From positions 1 to 64,000 of the forward strand of contig JAEUJY010000118.1 in NCBI GenBank assembly GCA_016794525.1: DNA of 64,000 nucleotides. Direction: 5' to 3'. Source of the stretch: Myxococcales bacterium (GTDB taxonomy: Bacteria; Myxococcota_A; Polyangia; Haliangiales; Haliangiaceae). Position 1 is the stretch's first letter; the number at the start of each line of letters is the position of its first letter. This document shows, piece by piece, positions 37,913 to 47,775 of the stretch. Made by a program: the position numbers and the translations under genes. Under the pieces are notes generated by a model. That model did not search any database, was not told the origin of the DNA, and saw only the letters and a list, made by a program, of their open reading frames with translations.

Positions 37913-40138
37913 TCAGGTCTCGCGGATGAACATCGGAGCCAGCCCGAACGGCAGGTACTCTTCGACCTTCCGCGCCAGGCTGTCCTCTTTGATCGGGTTG
38001 AGCGCCGCGCTCCACGCGCCCAGCTCGCTGCCGTTCTCGGCGCCGCGGCGCAGCGCGTCCGGGGCCGCCTCGGCCAGCCAGGCGTAGCCGGGGTCGCCGA
38101 AGCGCAGCGACGAGAACACCGGGCCGCCGTCCCACGCCACGGCGCGGAACGGGTGCGGCAGGCGGCTGCCGGCCGGCGCCGCCGAGAACCGGAAGCAGCC
38201 GGCCTGGGTGTCGGTCACGTCGACCAGCCCGGTGATCAGCGCCTCGGTCGCGTCGAGGCGCTCGACGTCGACGGCGCCGAGCACGGTGACCCGGGCCAGG
38301 CTGACGGTGCCGGGCGACAGCGCGATCGCGACCCCGCCGGTGACCTGCTGCGCGTCGACGATCGCGTCGCGCACGGTCAGCGCGTCGATCACGCCGGCGC
38401 CGGCGGTGCGGACCGCCGCGACGATGCTGCGATCGATCACCAGCTCGTCGAGCTGGCCTTCGACGCGGATCGTGACCGGGTGCAGCGTCGCGCCGTCGAC
38501 GTCGAGCCCGCCAGGGTCGAGCGTCACGCCGCGCAGCTCGACCTTGTGCCAGGTGCCGGCCAGCACCAGCGCCGCCGGGGCCCGCGCGCCGAGCCACAGC
38601 CCGTCGAGCGCGAGCGTCGCCTCGAGGCCGGCCGCCGCGGTCAGCGTCCAGTCGCCGGCGAGCCGCAGGTACGGCCGCGCGAAGTTCGCGGCCTGGATCG
38701 TCAGCCGCTCGACGTCGGCCGCGTCGGCGGTGACGTCGTAGGTGCCGCTGTCGGGGATCTCGACCGCGCCGACCAGGTTGCCGGTGACCAGATCGGCCGG
38801 GTAGTCGGCGGCGCCGACCGCGCCGGCCGCGCCGACCGCCGCCGCGACCACCACCTCGGGCGCGTCGATCACCGTCGCCCGCCGGTCGTAGGCGCCGGCG
38901 CCGAGATCGCCGCCGAAGCCGTACGCGTAGTCGACGCGCACCGCCGTCGGGTCGGCCGGCGCGGCCAACGCCTTGCCACGACCGCGCACCGGATCGACCA
39001 GCAGATCGAGCGCCGCCGCGACCAGCGTGAAGTCGCGCAGGTTGGCGGCGCCGACCCGGTGGCGCGGGACCGACGCCGGCGTCCGCACCGCGACCGCGGC
39101 CGGCCACAGCGCGGCCTTGCCGCAGTCGTCGATCAGCGCCACGGCGCGCAGCGCGTCGTAGTTGCCGGCGGCCAGGAGCGTGCCGGCGTTGGCGGCGACC
39201 GCGAGGAAGTCGTGGAGCGCGTCCTCGGTGACGAACCGACCGCCGATCGCCCCCGCGAGCTCGGTGACCGCCGGCGCGGCGGTGCCGTGCGCGGCCATCG
39301 CCGCGACCACCGCCGCGTCGATGACGTACTCGGCGTGGCCGAGCACGCGGCAGGCCATCGGCGCCGGCACCTCCCACGGGCGCGCGCTCTGCCAGTCGTC
39401 CCACGCGTAGCTGGCGTCGCGGTGGCGCGGCATGAACAGCGGCACGTCGCGCCCCGACGGGTCGAACGTGAAGGTCACGCCGTCGGCGCGCACGTGGGGG
39501 ATGACGTCGGTGACGCGGAACGCGCCCAGCCGGAACAGGTGGAAGCTGACGCGCGGGATGTTCCAGCGGCCGTCGCCGCCGCGGGCCCGACGCAGATCGG
39601 GCGTATGCGCGAAGCCGTCCCACGGGCCGCCGGCCTGCTCGGCCAGCCGCGGCTGCCGCAGGTCGGCCCAGCCGCGCGCCGGCTCGATGCGCTCGGCCAG
39701 CGGCGGATCGAGGTGGTGGGCGGCGCGGGCGAGGCCGCGGAAGCTCTCGACGACCTTGCCGTCCCAGCCGGTGATGTCGGCGATCAGCTCCTCGAGCACC
39801 CGCGGCGTGCCCTTGCGGCGTCGGTAGTAGATGGTCTTGGCGACGTCGACGCGGCGGGCCCGGCGGTTGAGCGCCGACACCATCCGCGTGCCGACCAGAT
39901 CGCCGAGGTACGGGACCGCCCAGTCGTCGCACAGGTCGATGAACGCGTCGTCCCACAGCCGGTCGTGGCTGCGGCGCAGCACCGCCACCTGCTCGCCGAT
40001 CAGCTCGACCAGCGCGCGCAGCGTGCCCGGCCGCTCGGCGATGCCGTCCTCGTGGCGGTACAAGGACGGGATCCACTCCCACAGCTTCTCGATGTAGTAC
40101 CGCTCGAACCGATCGTCGGCGATGGGCGCGTCGGCCAT
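37913..40138 (-). CDS. phage tail protein I-like baseplate protein (Afp12/gp7 position)
   Basis: A 741-residue protein. The N-terminal about 150 residues (LRALVELIGEQVAVLRRSHDRLW, shortened here, then DLCDDWAVPYLGDLVGTR) match the P2 gpI/tail protein I domain. The remaining two thirds carry repeated short beta strands, probably a beta-helix-like extension. In eCIS particles this protein forms the outer baseplate wedge with the gp6-type proteins and carries fibres. It follows the second baseplate gene by two bases. Ends just before the tandem hairpins. Confidence 0.85.
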   Translation of the reverse strand: MADAPIADDRFERYYIEKLWEWIPSLYRHEDGIAERPGTLRALVELIGEQVAVLRRSHDRLWDDAFIDLCDDWAVPYLGDLVGTRMVSALNRRARRVDVAKTIYYRRRKGTPRVLEELIADITGWDGKVVESFRGLARAAHHLDPPLAERIEPARGWADLRQPRLAEQAGGPWDGFAHTPDLRRARGGDGRWNIPRVSFHLFRLGAFRVTDVIPHVRADGVTFTFDPSGRDVPLFMPRHRDASYAWDDWQSARPWEVPAPMACRVLGHAEYVIDAAVVAAMAAHGTAAPAVTELAGAIGGRFVTEDALHDFLAVAANAGTLLAAGNYDALRAVALIDDCGKAALWPAAVAVRTPASVPRHRVGAANLRDFTLVAAALDLLVDPVRGRGKALAAPADPTAVRVDYAYGFGGDLGAGAYDRRATVIDAPEVVVAAAVGAAGAVGAADYPADLVTGNLVGAVEIPDSGTYDVTADAADVERLTIQAANFARPYLRLAGDWTLTAAAGLEATLALDGLWLGARAPAALVLAGTWHKVELRGVTLDPGGLDVDGATLHPVTIRVEGQLDELVIDRSIVAAVRTAGAGVIDALTVRDAIVDAQQVTGGVAIALSPGTVSLARVTVLGAVDVERLDATEALITGLVDVTDTQAGCFRFSAAPAGSRLPHPFRAVAWDGGPVFSSLRFGDPGYAWLAEAAPDALRRGAENGSELGAWSAALNPIKEDSLARKVEEYLPFGLAPMFIRET

Positions 40139-40140
40139 GG

Positions 40141-42915
40141 TCAGCTCCCGGTCACCGCCGCGGTCGCGGCGAGGTCGAAGTAGGCGCCCGGGCCGGGCGC
40201 GACGCCGTAGTCGAGGAGCGCGGCGCCGTTCCAGGTCAGCGCGCGCACCCCGGTCACGCCGGGGATCGACAGCAGGTCGGCCAGCAGCCGGCTGCGCAAG
40301 AGCGGCCGATCGATGCCGAGCACCGGCGGGGTCAGCCAGCCGTCGTCGCCGAACAGCGTCGCGGTGACGGTGGCCAGCACCGTGGGCACGACCTGGCGCG
40401 GATCGATCTCGAGATCGATCGCGAGGGTCGCCGGCACCGGCGTGGCGTCGGCCACCGCGATCGGGGTGTCGGGCTCGGTCAGCGCGATCAGCCGCTCCTC
40501 GACCGCCACGCGCACGCCGGGCCCGCCGAGGATCCACACCTTGACCACCGGCCGCTGGCGCACCCCATCCCACGCCCAGTCGGCGCGCGCGGCGCTGACG
40601 CCGGGCGCCAGCCGCGCCGCGACCTCCATGTCCTCGATCGAGATCGCGCGGCCGAGCAACAGCGCCGATCGCGGCGCCAGCTCGCGCAGCGACTCGGCGG
40701 GCTCGGCGTCGGCGCCACCGCCGGGCGCCAGCGCGGCCCCGACCGAGGCCAGCCCGGGCACCGGCCGCGCCAGCTGGTTCACCGAGCCGGCCGGCGGGCT
40801 CGCCGCGCCGGCGCCGAACCGGTACGACGCGACGACGTTGCCCGCGCCCGACGGCAGCCGCGCGCCGCGCACGCCGTCGCCGAACGTCACCCAGCTGTCG
40901 CCGCGATCGTCCTGGCGCACGACGTAGACCTGCGCCTCGGGGCCCTGGCCGTAGAAGCTCGGCACCTCGGTCCACGCGAGGCCGTCGACCCACACCCGCA
41001 GGTTCGCCGCGACCCCGGCCGAATCGCCGGCGCCCGCCACGGCCTGGTAGCTGAGCGGCGCCTTGGCCAGCTTCCAGCGCTGCATCGTCGCCGCCGCGTC
41101 GCCCGAGCCGAGCACCTCGCTGGCCACGGTCTCGCCGCGGACCGCGGTGACGACGTTGCCGTAGGCCGTGACCGGGGTGGCGAGGCCCGGCGACCACGAC
41201 TCGTCGGCGACGAGCGCGATCGCCCCGGCCTCGAGGTCGACGCCAGCCGACACCGCCGCGGTGCGCTGCTCGGCGTCCTTGAACGCGACGCGGCCGGTGG
41301 TCGGGGTCGAGTTGACCGGCGCGCGCGCGCCGATCAGATCGAGCGGATCGGTCGGCTCGAGCCAGCGCAGCGACGCCCCCAGCACGGTCCCGGCCGAGGC
41401 CAGGCCGAGGCCGATCGTGAAGCCGTCCGGCGCGGCGCTGCCGGCCCACGTCGCGCTGCCCGGCGACGCCTTGCGGTCGGCGCCGTCGAGGTCGTCGGCG
41501 GTCGTGATCACGGTGTGCAGCGAGGTGATCGCCGGCAGGTCCTGGCCGGGCACCACCGAGGTCTGCAGCGGCACCGGGTAGACGCGATCGGGTGCGTGGA
41601 TCGACGGTACGGGGACCTGCACGGACAGCGGTGGCACCGGGACGCTCTGCAGCGGCACCGGGAACACCTGCGGCCCGCCGACCACCACCGGGGGCGGTGT
41701 CTTCACGAACGCCGGCGGCACCGTGGCCGTCGGGTACGTCGCGTCCGCGTCGAGCTGGAGATCGATGAGCGGGATCGGCAACCCGAGGATCGACACCTTC
41801 ACCCTGGGGACGTCGACGCTCTGGCCGCCGACGGTGATCGGGTCGGGGTTGTAGGCCACCGGCGGCGGCGCCACGGTGATGGTCTGCGTCGGCACGGCGA
41901 GGGTCTCGCCCGGCACGGTGACGCTGCCGCCGTCCATCGCGATCGCCAGGTCGCTGGTCGACGACGCCGGCACCAGCGTGAGCTGCAGATCGCTGCGCGC
42001 GGTGATCGTGAGCCAGCGGGTCTCGCCCTGGTACGTCGCCAGGCAGCGCTCGGCGGCCCGGGCCTCGCGGTAGACGCCGTCGAGGTAGAAGTAGGTCTGC
42101 GGTGCGGCGCCGAACGACGGCAGATCGCCGCCGACCATCGACGGCGACTTGAGCGACGCGCTGCGGGTCGCCTTGCGCAGCCGCACGCCGCTGACCGGCC
42201 TCCCCGCGCCGGCGTCGACGGCGCGATCGAGCGAGACCTCGACGACGCGCCGGCCGACGCGGTCGACGACCCGCTTGACCGCGGTGACCGCGCGCACGTG
42301 GGCGTCGGCGGCGGCCGCCGACAGCTCGACCAGCACGACGTCGCCGACCGCGACCCGCGCGCTCGCGGGATCGACCAGCAGCGTCGTCACCAGGCCGGTC
42401 AGCGTGGGCGAGGCCGGCGTCACCACCGGCCACTTGTCGAGGGCCGGGTGGATCGTCGTCGGCGCCAGCAGCTCGAACACCTGTGGCGGCTGGCCGGCGA
42501 ACGCGCCCGAGCGGAAGGCGGTCCCGACCGGCAGCGTCACCGGCTGCGCGCCGTCGGCGATCAGCGCCAGCTCGACCTCGGCCGCGACCGCCGGCCGCGG
42601 CACGTAGCCGAGCACGCCGAGCAGCCGGCGCAGCGACGGCCGCAGCTTGGCCGTGCGCACGTACGACTCGTCGGCGATCGCCTTGTCGTACAGCGACACC
42701 AGCTCGCCGACGTAGGCCATCATCTCCAGCCACATGACGCCGTAGTCGTCGGGCGCCCGGGCCCGCCACTCGGCCAGCGCGGCCTGCCAGCGGGCGCGAT
42801 CGAGCATCGCGGCGCGCAGCTCGACGAACGACCACCGCTGCCGCGGCAGGTCGGCCAACCCCGGCGCGATGTCGAGGGCGGCGGGCGTGGACGGCTGATC
42901 GCACGGACAGGTCAT
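40141..42915 (-). CDS. large baseplate wedge protein, gp6/J-like, second copy
   Basis: A 924-residue protein. The N-terminus (WLEMMAYVGELVSLYDKAIADE pattern, split here, then RLLGVLGYVPRPA) and C-terminal ISIEDMEVAARLAPGVSAA are typical of baseplate J/gp6 proteins of contractile systems. An unusual Pro/Val-rich stretch lies at about residues 380-460 (QSVPVPPLSVQVPVPSIH and similar), which is not part of the standard fold. ATG overlaps the stop of the first wedge gene. A cysteine-rich start (MTCPCDQP) is odd for this family. Confidence 0.82.
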   Translation of the reverse strand: MTCPCDQPSTPAALDIAPGLADLPRQRWSFVELRAAMLDRARWQAALAEWRARAPDDYGVMWLEMMAYVGELVSLYDKAIADESYVRTAKLRPSLRRLLGVLGYVPRPAVAAEVELALIADGAQPVTLPVGTAFRSGAFAGQPPQVFELLAPTTIHPALDKWPVVTPASPTLTGLVTTLLVDPASARVAVGDVVLVELSAAAADAHVRAVTAVKRVVDRVGRRVVEVSLDRAVDAGAGRPVSGVRLRKATRSASLKSPSMVGGDLPSFGAAPQTYFYLDGVYREARAAERCLATYQGETRWLTITARSDLQLTLVPASSTSDLAIAMDGGSVTVPGETLAVPTQTITVAPPPVAYNPDPITVGGQSVDVPRVKVSILGLPIPLIDLQLDADATYPTATVPPAFVKTPPPVVVGGPQVFPVPLQSVPVPPLSVQVPVPSIHAPDRVYPVPLQTSVVPGQDLPAITSLHTVITTADDLDGADRKASPGSATWAGSAAPDGFTIGLGLASAGTVLGASLRWLEPTDPLDLIGARAPVNSTPTTGRVAFKDAEQRTAAVSAGVDLEAGAIALVADESWSPGLATPVTAYGNVVTAVRGETVASEVLGSGDAAATMQRWKLAKAPLSYQAVAGAGDSAGVAANLRVWVDGLAWTEVPSFYGQGPEAQVYVVRQDDRGDSWVTFGDGVRGARLPSGAGNVVASYRFGAGAASPPAGSVNQLARPVPGLASVGAALAPGGGADAEPAESLRELAPRSALLLGRAISIEDMEVAARLAPGVSAARADWAWDGVRQRPVVKVWILGGPGVRVAVEERLIALTEPDTPIAVADATPVPATLAIDLEIDPRQVVPTVLATVTATLFGDDGWLTPPVLGIDRPLLRSRLLADLLSIPGVTGVRALTWNGAALLDYGVAPGPGAYFDLAATAAVTGS

Positions 42916-45485
42916 GCCCCACCCTCCGGTTCGATGCGCACGGTGCCGCGGTCGGGATGCCGCGGATCGCCCAGCACGCGGATCACCTCGTCGGCGCCGG
43001 GCTGGTAGTACGGCTCGACGAACGGCCGCGACGCGAACCAGCCGCGGCGCGCGAGATCGACGCGCTTGACCGCGCGCACGCCCGGCACGCGCTGGACCCA
43101 TGCCTCGAGCTCGCTGCGATCGAGCGCGGTCCCGAACGTGAAGCGATCGGGATCGAAGAACCCGGCCACCGGCCGCACCCCGCCGACGCCGAGCAGCGCC
43201 CGCACGACCGCGACCACCACCTGGCCGGGGTACGCGGACGGCTCGACGCACACCGTGATCACCAGGTCGAGGTCGGCGTAGCGCGGCTCGCGCACGTGCA
43301 GCTCGCGGCCGGTCATGCGGAAACGATCGAGGTGCTGCGCCAGCGCGCGGCGGCGATCGGCGGGTAGCTCGCTGTCGCGCCGCGGGTCGGCGGTGGTGAA
43401 CGCGGTCGACCAGCTGCCGGTCCAGCGGAACTGGGTGCCGGCCTGCTGGACCCACGCCAGCCGGGTGGCCGCCTCGTCGAAGTCCTCGGGGCGCACCGCG
43501 CGGTAGGTGACGGCGCGGAACTCGTCGGGGGCGTCGCGCTTGGCCTGCGCGATGGTCTCGGCGTCGACGCCGCCGATCGTCGGCAGCGGGTTGGTCACGC
43601 CGACGACGAACCCGAGCGACGGGTCGAACGCCGTCCACGCCGCGCCGGCCGCGGGGTCGGCGAAGCGCAGCGCGCCGCCCGGCAGGTTGCCGCGCGCGCC
43701 GTTGCCGAGCCGGTAGGTCGCGCGGAAGTAGCGCTCCTGGCCAGCGGCCGGGTTGCCCCGGGCCGGCACCTGGCCGAACTCGCCGTCGCCGAAGCGCACG
43801 GTGACGCCAGTGCCGGTCAGGTAGTCGTGGTGGACGACCTCGCCGCCGGTTCGCTGGAAGCCGATCGCGCGATCCCAGGTGCCGTCGTCGAGCGTGAAGT
43901 GGCGATCGTGCGGCGTCGAGCTGTTGGTGCCGATCAGCGTCGGCCGGAACTCCCACGCCGACCCGAGCGCGGTCGCGCCCGGGCCGCTCACCTCGTGCAC
44001 CGCCACCTCGGGCGCGGCCGCGCGCGGCGCCGGCCCCAGCCGGACCAGCTCCTGATCCTCGACGTGCGGCCAGATCGCGTCGGTCGGCACCACCGACGCC
44101 GGCCCCGGCCCGCGCGCCGGCAGCGTGTGCAGGAACGCCACCGAGCCCGCGGCGCCGACCCGCTCGATCGCCTGCGGGTAGCCGGTGACGTTGCCGCCGA
44201 GCGAGAACGTCGTGCGGCGGGTGACGCCGGCGGTCACCGGCACGGCGTTGCCGAGCACGAACAGCCACGCGAGATCGAGCTCGAACGGCGTCGGCTCGTG
44301 CCACGTGAGCCGGGTGACCGCGGCGCCGGTGCCCAGCACGGCGCCCAGCGGATCGTCGAGCACCTCGACCGCGCGCAGCGTGACCAGCAGCCGCCGCTCG
44401 GGGATGTCGCGCTCGGTCGGCGGCGGCTCGGTCACCAGGAAGATCCGCTCGTCGGGCGCGAACAGCCGCGACCGGTCGCCGGCCACGAACACCGCGGTGG
44501 CGCCGACCGGCAGGCACGCGCCGGGGATCGGGCGGTGGTCGGCGTGGGGATCGGGCGCGTCGCCGTCCCACACGTGGGCCGGCAGCTTGTTGCGCTTGTC
44601 GTGGACCCGGTACGGCGGATCGGGGACGTCGGGGTTGGGCACCGCCGGCGCGGTCAGGCCGAGCGCGCCGGCCAGCGTGCCGACCTCGAAGCCGATCGCC
44701 ACGCCGTCGCCGCACGCCCACACCGGCATGCCCGGCGGCACCTCGCGCCAGCCGACCGGCGCCTCGTCGAGCGTGTCGGCGGCGGTCACCGCGATCCAGC
44801 CGCGCGCGCCGAGGCCGTCGTGCAAGCCGTAGTCGACCAGCCGGACGTGGCGACGCACCGAGCGCCGCTGGCTGGCGCTGCCGAACTGGGTCTCGCGCGC
44901 CACCCGATCCTGGTAGAAGGCGAGCTCGTCGCCCATCGCCGCGAGCACCTCGACCATCATCACGCCGACGTCGGCCTCGAGGCGGTCCTTCCACGTCGGG
45001 TGGCGCAGGTGCGCGAACTCGAGCAGCGCCTGGCGCAGGCTGTGGAAGTCGCGCGCGGTGGGATTGATCGTGACGTCGTCGGGGTCCGGCGGCGGGCACA
45101 GGTGCGGCGCCGGCGCGCAGTCGACGTCGCGCGGGCACGTCGCCTTCCAGTCGATCTCGATGCGCCGGTAGTACAGATCGACCTGCGGGCTGACCAGCTC
45201 GAGCCAGTAGCGGCCGAACCCGCCGGGCCGCGCGACGGTGACCCGCAGCACCTCGCGGCCGTCGACGTTCGGCACCGCGACCACGGCGGTGACCGGGATG
45301 GTCGGCTCGTCCTCGCCGGTGATGACCACCTGCGCCGGCCCCACCGCGAGCGCGGGCGTCAGCGCCGACGGGTCGTGGAACAGGAACACGTCGAGCGTGG
45401 TCTGCGAGCCGTGCACCGCGACGAAGTCGATGCCGGTGATCGCGGCCTGCCCGAGCAGCGCGTTCTTGCGATCGAGCGGCGCCAT
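42912..45485 (-). CDS. large baseplate wedge protein, gp6/J-like, first copy
   Basis: An 857-residue protein. The N-terminal about 100 residues are a small beta domain; then DVGVMMVEVLAAMGDELAFYQDR and VRRHVRLVDYGLHDG match the conserved core of eCIS/phage baseplate J-type proteins, and AVRPEDFDEAATRL lies in the C-terminal half. It should form the inner baseplate ring with gp25 and the second wedge protein. ATG overlaps the gp25 gene's stop by one base. Two related wedge genes in tandem correspond to Afp11/Afp12-type organisation. Confidence 0.85.
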   Translation of the reverse strand: MAPLDRKNALLGQAAITGIDFVAVHGSQTTLDVFLFHDPSALTPALAVGPAQVVITGEDEPTIPVTAVVAVPNVDGREVLRVTVARPGGFGRYWLELVSPQVDLYYRRIEIDWKATCPRDVDCAPAPHLCPPPDPDDVTINPTARDFHSLRQALLEFAHLRHPTWKDRLEADVGVMMVEVLAAMGDELAFYQDRVARETQFGSASQRRSVRRHVRLVDYGLHDGLGARGWIAVTAADTLDEAPVGWREVPPGMPVWACGDGVAIGFEVGTLAGALGLTAPAVPNPDVPDPPYRVHDKRNKLPAHVWDGDAPDPHADHRPIPGACLPVGATAVFVAGDRSRLFAPDERIFLVTEPPPTERDIPERRLLVTLRAVEVLDDPLGAVLGTGAAVTRLTWHEPTPFELDLAWLFVLGNAVPVTAGVTRRTTFSLGGNVTGYPQAIERVGAAGSVAFLHTLPARGPGPASVVPTDAIWPHVEDQELVRLGPAPRAAAPEVAVHEVSGPGATALGSAWEFRPTLIGTNSSTPHDRHFTLDDGTWDRAIGFQRTGGEVVHHDYLTGTGVTVRFGDGEFGQVPARGNPAAGQERYFRATYRLGNGARGNLPGGALRFADPAAGAAWTAFDPSLGFVVGVTNPLPTIGGVDAETIAQAKRDAPDEFRAVTYRAVRPEDFDEAATRLAWVQQAGTQFRWTGSWSTAFTTADPRRDSELPADRRRALAQHLDRFRMTGRELHVREPRYADLDLVITVCVEPSAYPGQVVVAVVRALLGVGGVRPVAGFFDPDRFTFGTALDRSELEAWVQRVPGVRAVKRVDLARRGWFASRPFVEPYYQPGADEVIRVLGDPRHPDRGTVRIEPEGGA

Positions 45486-45862
45486 TACAGGGCCACCTCG
45501 AGGTTGAGGTAGCGGCGCTCCTGGCGGGCCAGGATCACGTAGCGCAGCCGCACCGTCAGCGTCTCCTCGACCGCGCCGACCTCGGCGTCCTCGACCTTGA
45601 TCACCGTGCTCAGCCAGCGATCGAGCGCCTGCAGCACCGTGACCTTGAGCAGGCTGGCGGCGGCCGGGTTGTTGGGCGCGAACACCATCCGGCGCAGGCC
45701 ACAGCCGAACTCGGGCAGGTTGATCCGCTCGCCGGGGTTGGTCAGCAGGACCTGCCGGATCAGCTGGTCGACGTGCGCGGCGTAGCGATCCTCGTCGGAG
45801 ACCTTGCCCAGGCCGCGATCGATCGCCACCGGGAACCGGATGCTGTGGAAGAGCTCGCGCAT
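45485..45862 (-). CDS. gp25-like baseplate protein
   Basis: A 125-residue protein of the T4 gp25/Afp9 family. The hallmark stretch LTNPGERINLPEFGCGL fits the EPR-type sheath-initiator core, and RYVILARQERRYLNLEVAL forms the C-terminal strands. It joins the baseplate to the first sheath ring. It starts at ATG 45862, overlapping the spike gene's stop, and is followed directly by the first wedge gene. Confidence 0.93.
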   Translation of the reverse strand: MRELFHSIRFPVAIDRGLGKVSDEDRYAAHVDQLIRQVLLTNPGERINLPEFGCGLRRMVFAPNNPAAASLLKVTVLQALDRWLSTVIKVEDAEVGAVEETLTVRLRYVILARQERRYLNLEVAL

Positions 45863-46419
45863 CAGGCCACCTCGAAGGTGCCGCTGTTGACCCGGACCGA
45901 GGCGACCTGGACCTCGAGCTTGCCCTTGCCGCCGGCCTCGCTGGTCACCGCGCTGGTGGCGACGGTGTGCTTGCCCTGCCCGGCCACGGTGACCACCTCG
46001 CTGGTCATCGCGATGCTGGCGTTCGACGAGTTCTCGAGCCGCGCCTCGTCGCCGGTGTCGTCGAGCGTCAGCGTGATCGAGTCGGTCTTCCACATCTTGA
46101 TCGCGGGATCGCCACCCTGCGGCGCCTGGTTGTCGCCCCAGAAGCAGCCGACCCAGATCGGGTACGACGGATCGCCGCCCTCGAACTCGACCCACACGCC
46201 GGCGCCGGCCGGCGGCATCGCGAACAGGCCGACCTGATCGCCGGCGTAGGGCACGCACGGCACCGCCCACACCTCGAGGGTGTCGAGCACCGCCGGCACC
46301 TTGACCTTCAGCCGCCCGCGCTTGGTGGCGTCGGCGTTGTCGACGACCGTGCCGCGGTACTTGCCGAAGTACCGGCTCTTCACCCAGTCGAGCAGCTGTG
46401 CGGCCAGGTCCGGATCCAT
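45862..46419 (-). CDS. spike protein, gp5/gpV OB-fold part
   Basis: A 185-residue protein. YRGTVVDNADATKRGRLKVK and the following VPCVPYAGDQVGLFAMPPAG form the OB-fold of VgrG/gp5/Afp8. WVEFEGGDPSYPIWVGCFWG continues into the start of the central beta-prism, and the C-terminal half (TSEVVTVAGQGKHTV and so on) has short strand repeats expected of a short trimeric needle. The gp27-like half is a separate gene just upstream, so the spike is split. No PAAR-tip gene follows. Confidence 0.88.
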   Translation of the reverse strand: MDPDLAAQLLDWVKSRYFGKYRGTVVDNADATKRGRLKVKVPAVLDTLEVWAVPCVPYAGDQVGLFAMPPAGAGVWVEFEGGDPSYPIWVGCFWGDNQAPQGGDPAIKMWKTDSITLTLDDTGDEARLENSSNASIAMTSEVVTVAGQGKHTVATSAVTSEAGGKGKLEVQVASVRVNSGTFEVA

Positions 46420-46421
46420 GG

Positions 46422-47480
46422 TCAGGCCTCCCACGCGTTGCGGACGAGCTCGAAGTCCATGACGTGCCCGTCGCCGTCGATCACGTGCCGCACCGACGCC
46501 ACGACGTAGCCGCCGCTGTGGCGCCGGCCGAGGCCGTCGACCGCGACCAGCGTGTGGGCGCGCAGCACGGCGCCCAGCGCGCGGGCGTTGGTGGTGCCGC
46601 GGGCGCGGATGAACCAGCCGCCCTCGATCAGCGCCGCCTCGGCGCGGGCCTGCAGGTCGCCGACGGCGTCGACCGGCGCGACGATCGCGGCCTGGCGCAC
46701 CGGCGCCACGTCGGCCAGCGCCTGGGTGCCCAGCGAGGTCAGCGGCGAGCGCGCGACCTGGCCGTCGATCGTCGCCAGATCGGTCAGCCCCACCTGCTTG
46801 CCGATCGCCGCGCCGGGCCGCTCGACGTCCCACTCCAGCTCGAGCTCGGCCAGGCTCGGCGTGCCCATGTTGATCGTCAGCGTCGACGCCTGCGGGCCCG
46901 CCAGCGCGGGCCGCTTGACGTGCGCGGTGGTGACGCCGGCGGCGTCGGTCGAGAACCAGAACCAGTGGCCGTAGCGACGCGCCAGCCGGCGCACGAACCG
47001 CAGGTCGGAGTCGCGCTGGACCAGCGTGTGGCCGGCCTCGGGGTGCGAGGTGGCGATGGCCTCGACGTCGACGGTGACGCCGTACGCCGACAGGATCGAC
47101 GAGATCGCGTCGGACACCGTGACGTCGCTCCAGATCTTGGCCTTGACCTCGCGATCGAGCTCGAACGCCTTGTCGCCGCCCTGCACCTCGACCCACGAGT
47201 CCTGCGCGCCGTGCCGGAACTGCAGGCGCTGGCCGTGGACCTGGCCCTGCACCAGCACGTGATCGACCTCGCCGACGTGGGTGCCGATGGTCAACTCGGC
47301 GCCGGGGCCGAGCCGCCCGTCGGCGAGCAGCGGGAAGTCGCCGTCGGCCTCCTGCAGCTGGAACTGCAGCCGGTACGTCGTGGGCTCGCCGATGCGCTCG
47401 CACACCTCGACCCGCACCGCGCTGGCGGCGAGGTCGGCGGCGTCGGCGCCGGCGGCGAGGATGGCGAGGTTGGCGGTCAT
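46422..47480 (-). CDS. spike hub protein, gp27/phage late control D-like
   Basis: A 352-residue protein of the gp27/gpD/VgrG hub group. The run DLRFVRRLARRYGHWFWFS (VQRDSDLRF at its start) and GWFIRARGTTNARAL are the characteristic segments. It should form the trimeric collar that joins tube to spike. Start ATG 47480 overlaps the LysM-like gene's stop. In Afp8/PVC8 and VgrG this domain is fused to the OB domain; here they are separate genes with only two bases between. Confidence 0.88.
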   Translation of the reverse strand: MTANLAILAAGADAADLAASAVRVEVCERIGEPTTYRLQFQLQEADGDFPLLADGRLGPGAELTIGTHVGEVDHVLVQGQVHGQRLQFRHGAQDSWVEVQGGDKAFELDREVKAKIWSDVTVSDAISSILSAYGVTVDVEAIATSHPEAGHTLVQRDSDLRFVRRLARRYGHWFWFSTDAAGVTTAHVKRPALAGPQASTLTINMGTPSLAELELEWDVERPGAAIGKQVGLTDLATIDGQVARSPLTSLGTQALADVAPVRQAAIVAPVDAVGDLQARAEAALIEGGWFIRARGTTNARALGAVLRAHTLVAVDGLGRRHSGGYVVASVRHVIDGDGHVMDFELVRNAWEA

Positions 47481-47755
47481 CGACGGGTCTTGGGCGGGAT
47501 CGGGATCTCGCGCGCCTCGGCGAGCGCGTCGGGCAACATCACGTCGGCCAGCTCGCAGATGCGCCAGAACCCGGCGCCGTCGCCGAGGTAGGCGTTGGCG
47601 AGGTGATCGAGGCGCTCGCCCTGCAGCCGGCGGTGGTAGCCGAGCAGCGCCTCGTCGGGCGCGTCCGGCGTCGGCACGACCATGACCATGCGGCCGCGCC
47701 GATCGGTGACCGGGTACGGGGCGAGGTTGGCGTAGCGGCTCTTGGCGTCGAACAT
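47477..47755 (-). CDS. small LysM-like hub protein (Afp7 C-terminal type)
   Basis: A 92-residue protein. RRLQGERLDHLANAYLGDG, then GFWRICELADVMLP, is the LysM-like fold seen at the end of Afp7/gp53-type baseplate proteins (E.LD.LA..YLGD...W). Its N-terminus holds SRYANLAPYPVTD, which is also typical. A Shine-Dalgarno-like AGGAG lies seven bases before the ATG at 47755. It follows the CIS_tube-domain gene; in some systems these two are one protein. Confidence 0.88.
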   Translation of the reverse strand: MFDAKSRYANLAPYPVTDRRGRMVMVVPTPDAPDEALLGYHRRLQGERLDHLANAYLGDGAGFWRICELADVMLPDALAEAREIPIPPKTRR

Positions 47756-47775
47756 GGTTGCTCCTGGGAGTGGGG

